A DNA stretch of 64,000 bases from Holacanthus passer (GCA_025331565.1 JAFREQ010000090.1:1773001-1837000); one strand, 5' to 3'; positions 47,069-59,981 are shown, numbered from the stretch's first letter. A program made the numbers and translations. The notes: a model not told the origin generated them from the sequence alone.

Positions 47069-47790
47069 GAGGTTCATGCAGACAGACAAACAAGAACAAA
47101 CAGGAAACACACCTGACTCAAAAACACGGTTGAATTTGCTGATGAAAGTACTAAACAACACATTTCTCATCCGACATCACTGCCCCAGCTTCCCCTGTGG
47201 ATGTAATGCAACATCAGCGTCCATGTTCCTCTGGTCCATCCGTAACCTAACTAGATGGTTTAATCAATGCCACAGGAGGCTGCAGGTTTAGCTCTGATTA
47301 ACGTTTTAATCAGTGATACGAGGGAAACAACCATTTCTGGACAGAGCGTATAACTCTCACTGACAGAAAGTTTCACCATGTTCAACTGTATGTTTCACAA
47401 CAAGTGTAATTCAATTTGTTTAGTAATGTCCGAGTGCGAGAACCAATATAAAACAATTATCATGACTATGTTTCAATGACTGAAATCACTGAGAAATCTT
47501 TGGCCCTTCAGTGACTGACAGCCGCTGGTTACTGTGTCTCTCAATGTCCCATGAAGAGTGAAATATAGTTCCATCCTGAAAAGGTGTCTCAAAAGTAAAT
47601 GCAAATATGAGCAGGAACAGATGAAAAGGGTGACTGTGACAGTGCATTTTACGGTTCAGCACCAAAAGTAAAAGGAAAAATCTTATTTTAATGTAAAATC
47701 CGGTCAAGCGTAATGTGACTCTGCAACATCAGTCTTCTTTTCAGTGTCAGCAGAGCAGGACACGGCTATACATCTGTTAGACATCACAAA

Positions 47791-48162
47791 TTATAGTCTC
47801 CGTTTTTTGAGTCTCAATTTTTGGATGGAAACGTTCGTGGGCACAAAAGTTCGTTGGATCCCCGGCTGAAGCTGTAACACACAGAACCTCTTCTTAAACT
47901 GCGTTGTCCTCCCTGTTGGGGCATCTGTGTTGAGGTGGAGTGATACGCCTTCATATTTCTTATGATAGCATGACAGAAGAGGCAGGAGCCCAGACAAGCA
48001 CTTGTACATGTATCCTAGTACAAAGTGAGTCCCCTTGCTGTTGGACATGTCTCGAATACTTCCACAGGGAGGCCAACACAAAGCCCCCTCTTTCACATGA
48101 GTCTGGTTCTTTTTAGGTTTAAGTCTGTTTTCTTGCAACATACACACGTAACTAACTAACAT
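47791..48162 (-). pseudogene. Unidentified 123-codon frame, possible LINE C-terminal remnant
   Basis: An uninterrupted minus-strand frame of fairly normal composition. Part of it (LGYMYKCLSGLLPLLSCYHKK) loosely resembles the MYK-LNGL-P-YL segment near the end of many LINE reverse-transcriptase proteins. The part that follows is rich in Lys, Arg and Thr. There is no second motif to settle it and no neighbouring exon signals. It lies between a Tc1-like remnant and a Rex3-like remnant, which fits a mobile-element origin. It may also be chance. Confidence 0.25.
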
Positions 48163-49404
48163 AACTACAAATGGTGTCTAATCGTCCTTCACTTGGGGCG
48201 ACTTGACCCTGAAAACCACAGTTACATTCATACCATTACAGAAGATGCCACAACACACACATGCATTCAAAACAGTGAGACAAAGACAGATACAAAGAGA
48301 CACACAGAGAATGAGAGCGCGGCATTGTTGCAACCCCACGATAGACATCTACACAAATAACACGCACACACATACGTATTCATACGACAATGATTGAAAC
48401 TGATAAGTATTCAGTTATTCCCTCATTATGTGGCTTTTGAATCTCGCAGCTGTGACTGGAGACAGATAGGATTTGCAGCTTTGCCTCTCGGCATAAAATA
48501 TGATATTAGCTATAGAAGAAAGAATGAATCAATTCAGATGCAGTGTCCGCAGAGACACCGCTGGTCTGCTTGTTCGATACAATGCAGCTGCTTTACAAAG
48601 AACACACACGGGTGCACTCGTGAATTTGCATCATAAAAGCGCTCGGACAAAAAGCCAAATTTGTCTGTCGGATGTGTGCAAACAGGTGTGAGCACAGCAG
48701 CGCTGAGAGTCACATACACACACTTGTCTGCTTCTTGAATTTGTATGCCAGCGAGGCCACAATCGAAAGGCGATAACAAATCTCATTTCCGGCGTGTTTG
48801 CCAAGTTTTCAGGCGACATTTGTCTCCCGGCTGGATGTGTTGAGTCGGATCTGAGCAGAGTAAACAAGGGCACAGATATCCTGGACTGATAGAATCCACC
48901 ACTCCACAAGCTTCTAACACAGTGTCCCCAGGAGTGGACAAAGCACTTGAGAGTCTCGTTCAGAGCCGGCTGCAAAACAAAGCCTTTTCAGGTGTAGATT
49001 CACTTTAACAAATACCATCAAAAATCTGTAATTCTATAAGGTGACTTACAGCAGCTACATTAGATTCAATTTGAGACCCAAAGCCACCATTGGAATAGAA
49101 GAACAACTCAACGGACAAACAACTCCCACAGCATAATCTACTTCTCTGCTGTCTGGAGTGTTCGCTCTGTTCAAACACCTGTGGCTTCAGAAATAAATTG
49201 CTATGACTGGAGCTGGAGAGAGGGAGGTGCACAGTGACATCAACATGTGTACAGAAACCACAGATACAGCATGTTCCACTGCTCGCTGGATAGTATGTTC
49301 AATATGTCCCAAAAACGAGTAACTTAGAAACAAGTTATTGGCAGAGCAACATATTGAACATCTAGTATCTTGAGGTCTTATGTGCAACTGAGAGTACAAT
49401 AGAT

Positions 49405-49828
49405 TGTCAGCAGTAACATGGATGCTGTGCTGGACTGTGGTGAAGAGAGAAGGCAAACCTTTCCTTTACCAGTCCATCTACATTTAAATCCTCACCTGTG
49501 GTCACAAGCTTTTGGTAATGACTGAAAGAACATGACTGCAGATGCAAGCAGCCGACATGAGTTTCCTCTGTAGGGCGGCAGGGGTCGGCCTTCGAGACAG
49601 GGTGAGAAGCTCAGACATCCGGAGGGAGGTCAGAAAAGAGTTGCTGCTCCTTTGAAAGGGTCCAGGTAAGTTGGTTGAGAAATCGAATCAGGATCCCAGG
49701 ATCCAACAGGAGGAGCTGGAGAATGCTGCTGGGGAGAGGGACGTCTGGACTCACCTTCTGACACCACGATCCAGCCTCAGATAAGTGGCAGAAGATGGAA
49801 GATGGAAGATGGATGGATGGATGGATGA
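49405..49828 (+). mobile_element. Rex3-like LINE 3' end with GATG tail
   Basis: The plus strand matches, piece by piece, the 3' end of the teleost Rex3/RTE-type LINE: TGTGGTGAAGAGAGA, GGTAATGACTGAAAGAA, AGACATCCGGAGGGAG, GAGAGGGACGTCTGGAC, then a stop region and a terminal (GATG)n tail at about 49790-49828. The GATG tail is diagnostic of Rex3. The coding part is broken by small deletions and frameshifts. The copy is 5' truncated, as is usual for LINEs, and antisense to atrnl1. Confidence 0.88.
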
Positions 49829-51342
49829 ACATATACACGGGCTGCAGTGAGGTGGATCATGCCACTGGGATCCATTGTAGCTGCTGTAAATCCAAACTAA
49901 CCAGAGCTGTCCAATCTAAGAATGAGGAAGCTGCAGACTTTTCAGAGCCACATTGCAAGTTGGTGTATTTCATGTTCAAATATTTTTTCTGCAATTTTTC
50001 TTTTAAGGACCAAACCAGTGAGGGGTTTTAGCTTCTTAACTACAAACCATATAGCCTAAGAATATGTTTTTGCTGCTGACCATTTTCAATTGTAGGCCGT
50101 ACTGTATGGACATGAATGGAAACCAATAAAAATACATGAATATAAAACACAACAGGCTCAACATGCTTTACAACATAGAGGTGATTTGTAGTAGATTTTT
50201 TAGGGCTAAAACCTTCGAACCCACTGGTCCCTTCAAGGTAAAACAGTGCTAAGTGATTGGAGGCGTCCTCCGGTGCTGCAGGACTTTATAAGAGCTGGAT
50301 CATGAAGGTTAGGATGAGGGGAGACATTCGTGAAGGTAGAAAGACGCACAGAGACGACTCATAATGTTGAGGTGTGTCTCAGTCTGGTCTGCAGACTGGC
50401 CTGAACTCAGCTCCAACAGATGAAGTTACAGCTACAGCCTGAGCGAGCCAGACAACCTGATCACAGCAGAACATCTTCGACACATCCTGGCATGGCGGGA
50501 GAATGAATCCCCATTGATTCGAAGAGCTAATTAGAGAGGGCCAGAGAGACAAAGAGAGACAGAAAGGGCTTATAGATCGTGTGGCTTGTAGCTGTTACTC
50601 CGAACAAGGCAGACACACTCTTGTATTATGACCAATAAGACCCATTCACAGCTAACTGCCTGGCAATTACTGCGAACACTTCAGCCGGGGAGAGAAAGAG
50701 AGCGAGAAAAGACGACAGAGAGAGAGAGAGAGACAGAAATATTCCAGATCAAATAGAACAAAAATAGGCCAAATCATCGGGGTTTGTAAGAAACAAAACT
50801 GTGAAATGCTCATACATGTACAGTTTGATAGCCTGAACATTTTCAAAAGTGATTCTGAGCGTCTGAGGCTGACAGTTTTCTTCCCACTGCTGCCAGAAAA
50901 TGGGTTTTCTACCATATCTGTTGAGAGTCATCGGATTGAAATACAATAAAACAACAATTTTAGAAACACTAGTTCTTTTCCCACATGTGTGACGATACTA
51001 GAAACTGGAATAAAGGTTCAAATTACATTGATTTCTTCACACAGTCGTTATCAGTTTATATCATGGCTGCATCTATATTCGAAGTGTCCAAGTGTTTTTC
51101 AATACAATCCTCTAAAACTACAGTATTGAGAATCAAAATATCTGAACCGATCCTTTAAGTCTGTCACAGCTAATCAAAAGCCAAGTCTGACACTAATACA
51201 CACAAAAATGTGTGAGAATGAAGCATTAAACTAACCATGTACAGCAATTTTGGTGGATTTATCTAAACCTGAATAAATTATGTGGCTTTAGTCAGACTAA
51301 ACATTCTACAAATAGAGACAGAGACGCTGAAGAGACGTGAAG

Positions 51343-52088
51343 TGTCACAGTTCTGCCTGCTAGGTCTCTGTTTAGTTTTTGTTTAGCCTTAGATTTTCTC
51401 CTGCCTTAGTTCTCTTAGTTTACCTGCCTTAGTTTTCATGTCTTAGTTTTCCGTCAGTGTCCTGTCATAGTTCCATTTTAGTTCAGTTCAGCCTTAGTCT
51501 CTGTTATATTTCTTTCAGTTCTGTTGGTCTCGTCACAGTAGTCTTGTCATGTTGTAGTATTGTCTTAGTTCATTGTCGTGGTCTTGTTTCTTGTCTCTGC
51601 TGTTATGTCTTAGTTACCTGTCATTGTTTACCTGCCTAAGTTCTGTCAGTCTGTCACTATTCACCTGCCATAGCTTCTCACCTCAGGTCCCGGTGTTTCT
51701 CCTCTCACCCCGCCTCTGCCTCACCTCACCTTCCAGCCACTCCCCCCTCATCTACTCACCTGTGATCCCAGCTGCAGCCAACTACTAATCAGGACTCTAT
51801 ATAAGCCATTTCACCCCACTCAGCCATTGCCGGATTGTTCCTCTTCTCTTCTTCTCCTCTGTCTTTTCTGCTCCTTGTCTGTTGTTCCCTCATGCCTGTG
51901 ATTACTCTTGTCAGTTTTTGGATTTGTCCCCGTTTTTCTGATTTTCTTTATTAGACCTGTTGGACATTTCTGGACACTATCTTTTCAGTGAGTTTTGTTG
52001 TTAAGATTTTCTTTTGCCTTTAATAAAGGCCATTTTCTACCAAGAGTTTAGTGTGTTGCGCTTGAGTCCTTCCCCACTCCCCGTCACA
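51343..52088 (+). mobile_element. Probable solo LTR of a retrotransposon (746 bases)
   Basis: The segment starts TGTCACAG and ends CCGTCACA, giving the TG...CA ends expected of an LTR. It is flanked on both sides by the hexamer GTGAAG (51337-51342 and 52089-52094), a plausible target-site duplication. Internally it has the LTR order: a U3-like part with many TTAGTT repeats, a TATA box TATATAAG at 51798-51805, and AATAAA at 52022-52027 about 60 bases before the end. No gag, pol or primer-binding site lies next to it, so it looks like a solo LTR left by recombination. The superfamily is not determined. It is antisense to atrnl1. Confidence 0.75.
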
Positions 52089-52223
52089 GTGAAGTGTCAG
52101 ATCTATGGGAAATATAGGCTGGTGAAATGTCTCTCGCTCTGTCCATCCCTCTATTCCTCAAATGTGGTGTCTGCAGTGTTAAGCAGTGTGGTGACCTGGT
52201 CCACTAAATCACCACCCGCTAAC

Positions 52224-52306
52224 AGAGAGAGAGAGTGAGAGAGAGTGAGAGAGAGAGTGAGAGAGTGTGAGAGAGAGAGAGAGTGAGTGAGAGAGAGACA
52301 GAGAGT

Positions 52307-52344
<38 letters not shown>

Positions 52345-52352
52345 GAGAGAGA
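52224..52352 (+). repeat. (GA)n compound microsatellite
   Basis: About 130 bases of GA repeats with GT interruptions, all purine-rich on the plus strand, 136 bases after the solo LTR. Confidence 0.97.
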
Positions 52353-52449
52353 AGTGGGCTGTTTTCAGGGGTCATCCATTATATCCCATCACATTAGGCC
52401 TCATCATTGGCTGCTCAGACAGCCATCATCCATTCACATTCTCCACAGG

Positions 52450-52489
<40 letters not shown>
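52450..52489. repeat. (CA)n microsatellite
   Basis: About 20 CA units, facing the GT array at 52653-52687. Confidence 0.97.
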
Positions 52490-52491
<2 letters not shown>

Positions 52492-52651
52492 ACAGAGAAG
52501 GAAAGACCGATGAGAACTAGACTGAGTTTGTGTCCTCGACTCGTCTCCTCGTCTCATCTCTTCAAACAACTGACAAAAGTTCAGCTGCTGGAGTTAATCT
52601 GCTGCAGATCCAACACTCAAGTTTCACTCACAAGTTTCACAGAATAGAACT

Positions 52652-52652
<1 letters not shown>

Positions 52653-52687
<35 letters not shown>
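52653..52687. repeat. (GT)n microsatellite
   Basis: About 17 GT units, complementary in sense to the CA array 163 bases to its left. Confidence 0.97.
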
Positions 52688-52688
<1 letters not shown>

Positions 52689-53881
52689 TCACCACATACT
52701 GTATTCTTCTGCATGAAAGAGATGGACAAGCAACGTGAGTAAAAAGAGAGCGAAGACATGTAACATATGTGCGTTGACACAACACGTTGTTTTTTTAGTT
52801 TTGTGCAAACAGTGAATACTTGTAAATGATTGACAGTTTCACTCCGGCATCACACACGAACCCTTCTTAGACGTCATTGGACGAACGCACGACAAGCTGA
52901 GTCTGGTCTGGTCTGAAAACGCTGTTAATATCTAGAACTGATCTAGAACTTAAATAGTTAAATAAAAATAGTTAATAAAATAGTTTAAATAGTATTGAAA
53001 CACAAGCACATCAAGAAAAAACACATTTAGAAAATATTCCTCCAAATAAAACGATTTCACTAATTTCAAAACACACGCACAACAAACAGGAACTCACTGC
53101 AAATGCAGGACGGCTTCCAGTCGTACACAAAACAACAGGAGGAACGAATAACACAACAGAAGAGAAATATCTGAGGAACACTGAGAACTAATGAACACCA
53201 GTGATTAGGAAAAGGCCAGAGCTAAATGTGTAACTAATATCTCCATAAATATCATGCGACTCAAATTCTAAAACTACAATGAAGCTTATTCTGTTGTCTG
53301 TGAAAAAAGTCGGTCCAGAAAAGCAATGATTTTAATAACATTCAATCCAGCTGATGCACCTTGACTCCGACTGACTGCAGGTCTGTGCAGAGCTACTGGC
53401 ATCACATGAACCTATTCTAGCAGCTGCAGGTGGTGTGTTGCCCTTTCAGGTAAGTCTGGATCTGGTATAAGTTAGGATGAGCTAAACTCTTCCTCTGAGG
53501 GTTTGGGTTGACTTTTCTGTCCTGTGAGGTCACTTGACTTGGCTGAACTCAAATGTAAAAACTTGCCCTGGCTGTATGCAGAAGTTCAATGATATGATAC
53601 ACAGCTGTGAAGAAACGTATTTCTGTATACAAGTATGAACTCTTCGTGAGATCAGACTCTTGAGTGAATGTGTGTGTAGGTGTGTGTATATAAACGTGTC
53701 TGCCAGGGGAGAAAACTGTAGATGGTTCTTATTATCGCCCTGACAGCCTGATTTACAAGATTTAAACAACCGTACATCCCTTTGACCACAGTCTCACACA
53801 AACACACACCTGCACACACACATTCCTCAGTCTGAAACCCTGCCAGGCCCAGATCACACGGGCTATGCAAACATACACTGT

Positions 53882-54064
53882 ACACACACACACACACACT
53901 GCCCTTCTCTCTCTCTGACACACACACACAGTCCTTTAGTTTCCCTGGGAACAGTGTTTATCCCGTCCATTTAGTCCATTTAGCCGTGTGTCCCATTAGC
54001 ATCAACCTCCCATCTGTCTACCGGCCCCTCGAGGGGCTCCAGTGTGTGTGTGTGTGTGTGTGTG
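53882..54064. repeat. Facing (CA)n and (GT)n microsatellites
   Basis: (AC)9 at 53882-53899 and (GT)11 at 54042-54064, about 140 bases apart in opposite sense. Confidence 0.93.
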
Positions 54065-54134
54065 ACTGACTGCACGAGTGTGAGTACTAGTGTTTGTGTG
54101 GATGGTGCATGTTGTGTACGTGTGTGTGTAGTTT

Positions 54135-54500
54135 ATGTTACCTTCTGATCGCCTCCACAAACTAATCAAATATCAGATTAACGTTCATCAATTCCCACCT
54201 GCACCAGCGCCGCCACGCAGAATCATTATCTCTGACCTCTCTGGTTGGCTGGCTGGCACCCGTCCTATCCACCAATTACACCCCACAGCTGACAGGCCAG
54301 CTGACTGCCACTTCCTGCCCCGCGTCCAATTACATCGCCTCGACAGAGCGACCCCAGACGGGATAGGTTGGCCGAGCTTGTCGACCCCGAGGTGAAGGAG
54401 AGCGTCTCTGATTGGGTGTTGGTGAGCTGACCACCACGCAGGCAAACCTTTGGTTAATGAGATCATTACATCTTCATGATGTAGTAATGTGGGGAGATGT
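54135..54500. promoter_or_regulatory. Candidate conserved non-coding element with CCAAT-type boxes
   Basis: Repeat-free block rich in paired homeobox-like and CCAAT-type words (CACCAATTACACC, GTCCAATTACATCGCC, CTGATTGGGTGTTGG, GGTTAATGAGATCATTAC). It also has a short inverted repeat, ATTACATC ... GATGTAGTAAT, at about 54464-54488. Frames on both strands are open by chance but lack splice signals or a recognisable product. Confidence 0.3.
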
Positions 54501-56168
54501 TTAATCATTCTGGGCCTGATTCACTGTCAAATGTGATTTTATTCACTTTGAAAAAACTTTGTGCTTCATGCAGGGGAAGGGAGAGGTTGACAGAATAAAC
54601 CCAGTGGGGGTGTCACAAACGTGGCAAATCAAATGAGGCGGTGATGTATTTTGTAGGAGGGACTAATTCCTGCATGTACTCAAGTTCAAGAAGTGCCTGA
54701 AGTTCAGACACTAAACTAAACTTATTTTAGTCATTGTATTTGTTTTTGGTTTTTAGACATAAAATGCTGATAAATGCTCAATGAATTCAACACTTAAACT
54801 CCAGTTTTGCTCTTATTTCCCAACCCTCTCCTTCTTGCCTTCGTCTCTGTACATAAAGAGAGTTTAGACAATTCAGGATCACAAGATTCTTAAAACGCAC
54901 CCTCAGGTCAAAACAGTGTCAAAGCTTTTGACTTCACAGTCTCTTGCAGCTTCGTGCACAGCTGAGATTTGAAACAACAGTGAGCGGGTGATATTACACA
55001 TTTTGGAAAATACACTTGTTTGCCATCTTTAATCGAGTCATTGCATAGAATGTCATTTGTTTCCTTAATTAACTTTCATTAACTAACTGTGCATTCAGCG
55101 GCAAGATTATTCCAGGAACTGATTTGATACAAACACTAAAAGCAGATGTAATGTTAGTCTTCAGAAAAATACAGAAATCCTATAAAACTGTCTCTAATAC
55201 ATGTTGTATTTGGACACGAGTCACCAACACATGGCGACAGAATCAGATAAAGCAAAGTGGGACAAGATGTCGGCTTCACAAGAGATCAAGATCAAGACAA
55301 GTGTTCATCAGTAGATAATTCAGATGTACGATTAAACCACGATGTCTTATTTCATAACCTGTTAAATACACAAGATACAACTTAGGTCAACATTTTCTTA
55401 AATCTGATTAATGTATTAGAACTAGAAAAGCCAATATATTTGTTTAACTGAGTGAAAGTTGTCTATTTCTCATGCACTTTATGTTGTTACTACTTGTTTT
55501 CTGTCTTTAGTGAGGTCGTGTTATATCCTGAGGCTTTGTTTCATCTCATCCAAACAGATTCCCAACAACTACATAAAAATGTCAAAGGACTGAATCTTAA
55601 ATCTAGTAAGTACGTTTTGAAGCTGCTGAATTGCACCTTCGCAGTTTCATCTGTGTAGTGAACACACAGAGAAGATCATCAGCTCAAACAAACGCCACCT
55701 TTAACAATTGTTAAAGGTTACTCAGAGCAAAGCAGAGGCCCTGGTAAGACATTTGAAGCAAACATCTTCCTGGTGTCGGTTCATTAGAGTTTTTGTTTAA
55801 TCATGTATCATCCTCTCTCTCCCTCTCTTTCCTGACCATCTGTCTTTCTTTTCATTTGCCCATCCATCCTTCCTTCTCTCTCAGTGCCAGTGAAACCTGG
55901 GTGTAAAGCTGCAGAGGCCGGCACTATTCAACACAACAAGGCTCCATCTCATTAACAAAGGCCTCAGCTCGCCAATATATACAACTCATCAACTGAGTGT
56001 GTGAGCTTGTGTGTGTGCGTGTGAACTAACACCGTGTGTGTGCGTGATAGAGGAGTCAGCAACTTCAGCGGCCGGCCTGCAGGCCTCAGCTCAAGATCTT
56101 TTTAACAAGGAGCCGGTCAATCAATCTCTGATCGATAACTATCTGGAGCCGAGCAACATAAAGGTGCC

Positions 56169-56205
56169 TGTGTGTGTGTGTGTGTGTGTGCATGTGTGTG
56201 TGTGT
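56169..56205. repeat. (GT)n microsatellite, one CA interruption
   Basis: About 18 units with one interruption. Confidence 0.96.
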
Positions 56206-56589
56206 CAGGCTGACTAATTCAGACATCTAGGCATAGTGCTGATCCTGTCGGGCCTCCTTTCAGAGCCGTGTGCCAGCTGTGGAAATGAAAAACCAGCGGT
56301 GTCTTTGGCTGAGCTTTCGGGCGTCCAAGAGGGAAAGCTGGCAGAGAGGGAGAAGTCAATAATGTTGGGATAAACAAATATTCTGAGAGAGAGAGAGGTA
56401 GAAAGACAGTGAGAGAGAGAGAGAGGGGGAGGAATTCAAGAGAGTGAGAGAAGCCAACGGTTTTGCCAATAAACAAGCCAGCACAGCACTATTGCAGATT
56501 GCCACAGAGCTTAAGTATACAGGATAGAGGCATTAGAGAGTCGGCCCCATCAGACCAATGCAACAACAGCTGATCATGCATCTGTGCAG

Positions 56590-56613
56590 GTGTGTGTGTG
56601 TGTGTGTGTGTGT
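56590..56613. repeat. (GT)n microsatellite
   Basis: About 12 GT units. Confidence 0.95.
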
Positions 56614-56812
56614 TTACAAGGCAGTGCGCAAAAATGTGTTGAAAAGGGCGACTGTGTTCATATGCATTTACATTTACGTGCTGAATATAATATTAAGCCA
56701 AAAGAAAATATTCCAGTTCATTCCGAAGATGCTGGATGAGGTGGAGGTGAAGTTCTTTCACACCAGACTGGGAAAACTGTTAACTGCAATGCTTTGTGGG
56801 AAATGTAAAGTA

Positions 56813-56920
56813 CAGAAACAGACCTTTCCAAAACTGGTGCCACAAAGTTGGAAGCTCACTATTGTCTGAAATATGACTGTAATTGTACATTATTAAGATT
56901 CTACCTTAAATTGAACCAGT
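56813..56920 (-). mobile_element. Second Tc1-like transposase remnant
   Basis: On the minus strand the fragment reads ISDNSELPTLWHQFWKGLFL, parallel to the YKDILDNCVLPTLWQQFGEGPFLF-type stretch of Tc1-like transposases. The plus strand shows GCCACAAAGTTGGAAGC and ATTGTCTGAAAT, typical of the same family. Only about 108 bases remain and no terminal repeats are visible. It covers a part of the gene just upstream of the best-preserved part of the copy at 46.7-47.1 kb and points the other way. Confidence 0.8.
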
Positions 56921-57119
56921 TTTCCTTAGAAAGACAAGATAAATAAGAAGCCGTATCTGTATGTTTCCTGTTTGTTATCTGGGGCTCGACAGTATCATTA
57001 ATGAGAATCCTTCCTCGATGATCTTTCCAGGTGAAATGTAGGTTGCTGGTGAGATGAAAGCATCTGAATGAGCGTCTGCACATCAGGTGTCCTCACTCAC
57101 TCCCTTTATGTTCAGATCA

Positions 57120-57122
<3 letters not shown>

Positions 57123-57153
<31 letters not shown>
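57123..57153. repeat. (GT)n microsatellite
   Basis: About 15 GT units. Confidence 0.96.
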
Positions 57154-57156
<3 letters not shown>

Positions 57157-58292
57157 CCGTGTGTGATGTGTGTGTGTGTATTGTTGTAATTTGTTGCCCT
57201 GCAGCTTTGAGTAGCGGCTCATTATCTGAGCAGATTTCTATCTTCCCTCCCTCAGGACTGTTACAATCACAAAATTATTGATTCGCTTCGCTCCCCAAAA
57301 CAATGGATGGTGAATAAAACCCTGATTGAATAGATTTCCAACCTGCCTGGTTTTAGCCGCCCATAAAACTTGGTTAATGTTCGTGTCAAACCAGTTTGTT
57401 CACTTTCTTCTTACTCAGTTTTACTTTAAGTTCTCGAGATCTCAGCTTTAAAGATACAGTCACCATGTTTGATTCTCACAGATTCAAAACAGCATTTCTA
57501 TCGGGTTGTGTAACAAAAAGTTAAAAACCTTAACAATATCCTCAGATAAGTAAAAGTGAATTTAAAAATCTGTGTTTCATGTCTGTGTGCTCAGATGGTT
57601 ATAAAGAACAAGAGCATCTGTCACACACATTACTGTGTCTGACGTAACACACAGCTAATCAATGTTAGCACATATTGCTTTGCTATTGTTTTGACACTTT
57701 TATATAATTTACCAGTTCTCTAAATCCAAATCTTCTTTTTTTTTATGTAGTTTATCCTGTAAAATTATTTGTGATGTTAAAATGAGCCGAGGAGGAGGAA
57801 CCACCAGTTGCACACAGACATAACTCTAAACAATCACATGCCAACATCTGAAAAACCAACATCTGAAAAACCCTCAACAGTGTGAGGCCTTTTGGGGTTT
57901 GTTGTTTTCATGAGATAATTTAATCATCTCTGATTACTTAACACATATTTAAATGTACCAGACTCAGATAAATTTAGTAGCACATCTCAGGATGTGACCA
58001 AACACAGCTGGAGGGAATTTTCAGCTGAAACCCGTCGACTCACACGGTATATTTATGCCTTTTCTGTGGCAATATCTTCCTTTAAGTGGGAGGTCACTGG
58101 ATTTATTCTCAGTACAGGATATGTTCCACTGAGTCTGAAGAGCTCTGTGGTGACAGTGAGGCTGTGAGCTGCTGAACAGCTACATGAAAAGACAGGAAAG
58201 AGCTGCTGAGCGACGGAGGACAGAGGACGCACGTCGACAGGTAAAGTACCACAGTCAAAGGAACAAAGCTTCACTCCTCTGACAAACCCTTC

Positions 58293-58296
<4 letters not shown>

Positions 58297-58325
<29 letters not shown>
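58297..58325. repeat. (GT)n microsatellite
   Basis: About 14 GT units. It precedes a purine-rich tract (58.37-58.8 kb) that creates a spurious 193-residue minus-strand frame. Confidence 0.96.
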
Positions 58326-58329
<4 letters not shown>

Positions 58330-59981
58330 AGTCAAACAGAGGTAAGGGCTCTCAGGCTGGATGTTGTGAGCCAAAGTAGCTGGCAAGGCAGAGAGAAGAA
58401 AAACAGAGAGAGAGAAGACGATAGATTCAGGCTGTGATAAGGCTGCGAGATTCCACATCACACAGAGTTCAACCAGAAAAGAATCTTCTGTGTTGCTCTG
58501 GAAAGAGAAGAAATAAAGAGGAACGGGAGGAGGAGAAAGGAAAAACACCAGAGATAAAGTTCTATATTTGCCGGGGTAGAAACGGGGTGAGGAGAGGTGT
58601 TTGATGGAGGAGGAGAGGAGATGGAGACAGAGATACGTCTGCTGCCTGAACTGTGGATAATCAGAGACACACAGGCGACAAAGTGCTGCGTGAAGACAAA
58701 ACACTGTGGCTGGAAAGCTGGAAGAGAAAGTGGAGACGGAGCAGAGAGTTGGAAGGAGGAGGAGAAAGTTAGAGAGGTGATGATGTGGATACGACACAAA
58801 CGTGAACTGTAGCACAGAGACTGAAGTCAGCTTCATTGGATTTCTGAGACTTTTTCAGCAAAGCATTCGTTTTTTCAATGAACATAAACTGTTGAAGTAA
58901 AAAGTTGAATTAAATTATTGTTCATCTGAAACATTACGACCTCATAAAGTTACACCTAACAAACACAGAGGAAGATTCAGTTTTACTTGTCGTGTTGGTC
59001 TCCATCCGATGAATCCAAAGTTCAATTAATTAATATCTTTTTCAGGAAAATAGTTAATTTAAAAAACTAAACTCACTAAATCTAAATTTACTCTTTAAGA
59101 ATCTAACTGAAGCAATAACTGTTTGATTGGTATAAAGGTTTGTTTCATCTCTCATCTTTGTACAGAAAGGAGTCAGATGGACCTGCGTGTTGAATCAGCT
59201 GATAAATACAAAATAGGCTCATTTTCCATTTATACTTTTTTAAAATGCAGATGACAAAGTCGAAAATTTATATGATCACAAAATTACACACTGGCCCTTT
59301 GAAACACAGCTATAAAGGACAAAAGGAGGAAAAAGATCTCTGCGTTGAGGAGAGAAATAAAAAACCCAAATTTTGTTCTGCACAGTAACTTTTCAGCTCC
59401 TTTGTTCCATCCATTAATAAACACAGCACTAATGCACTTCCATTCATCTTCCTTAAAGCCTGACATTAACTAATATCAAACCCACTGTCGAAGCTCCCTC
59501 TTCTACACCTCAACATTTCAGCAAGACAAATATCCCATTTTCTCACAATATGCTAGTTTCTGTTTTAATCACAGGCTTTTATTTGACAGATCAAAGTAGT
59601 TTCAGTTACACAGAATGAAGGGGACACATAAATGTTGGTTTTTAAATACATTCCAGTGATCGAGTCACTTAATTACAACAATAAAATCACCTGCCACAGC
59701 TGCTTTTATGAGACTTGATCAAATGTGGCCAGACATGATTTGTCCAGAGACAAGAAACTGTTGCTTATTTGATCAAACACTTCAAATGAGCAACAGATGA
59801 TTCCCTGAAGAACAACCTGTTGTAATGATGAGTGTCACCTCTTAGAGCCAGACACTGTTACAGGGGTATGCTTCTGTTAATATGTACAACCTTAAATTAG
59901 CTTTGAGTGGACGAGACCATCTCATGTCTTCAGGTCTCATCAGGGTTCTGTCTCCAAAAGCACAGTCATACCTGGACGACA

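Noticed and set aside
54188..54508. 106-residue minus-strand frame with Trp and Arg
   Set aside because: No attractin-family similarity, no splice sites and no domain. It is better explained as an incidental frame in a GC-richer block.
58255..58836. 193-residue minus-strand frame
   Set aside because: It is made of a GT array plus a purine-rich tract, with low-complexity Ser/Leu/Phe sequence and no motif.
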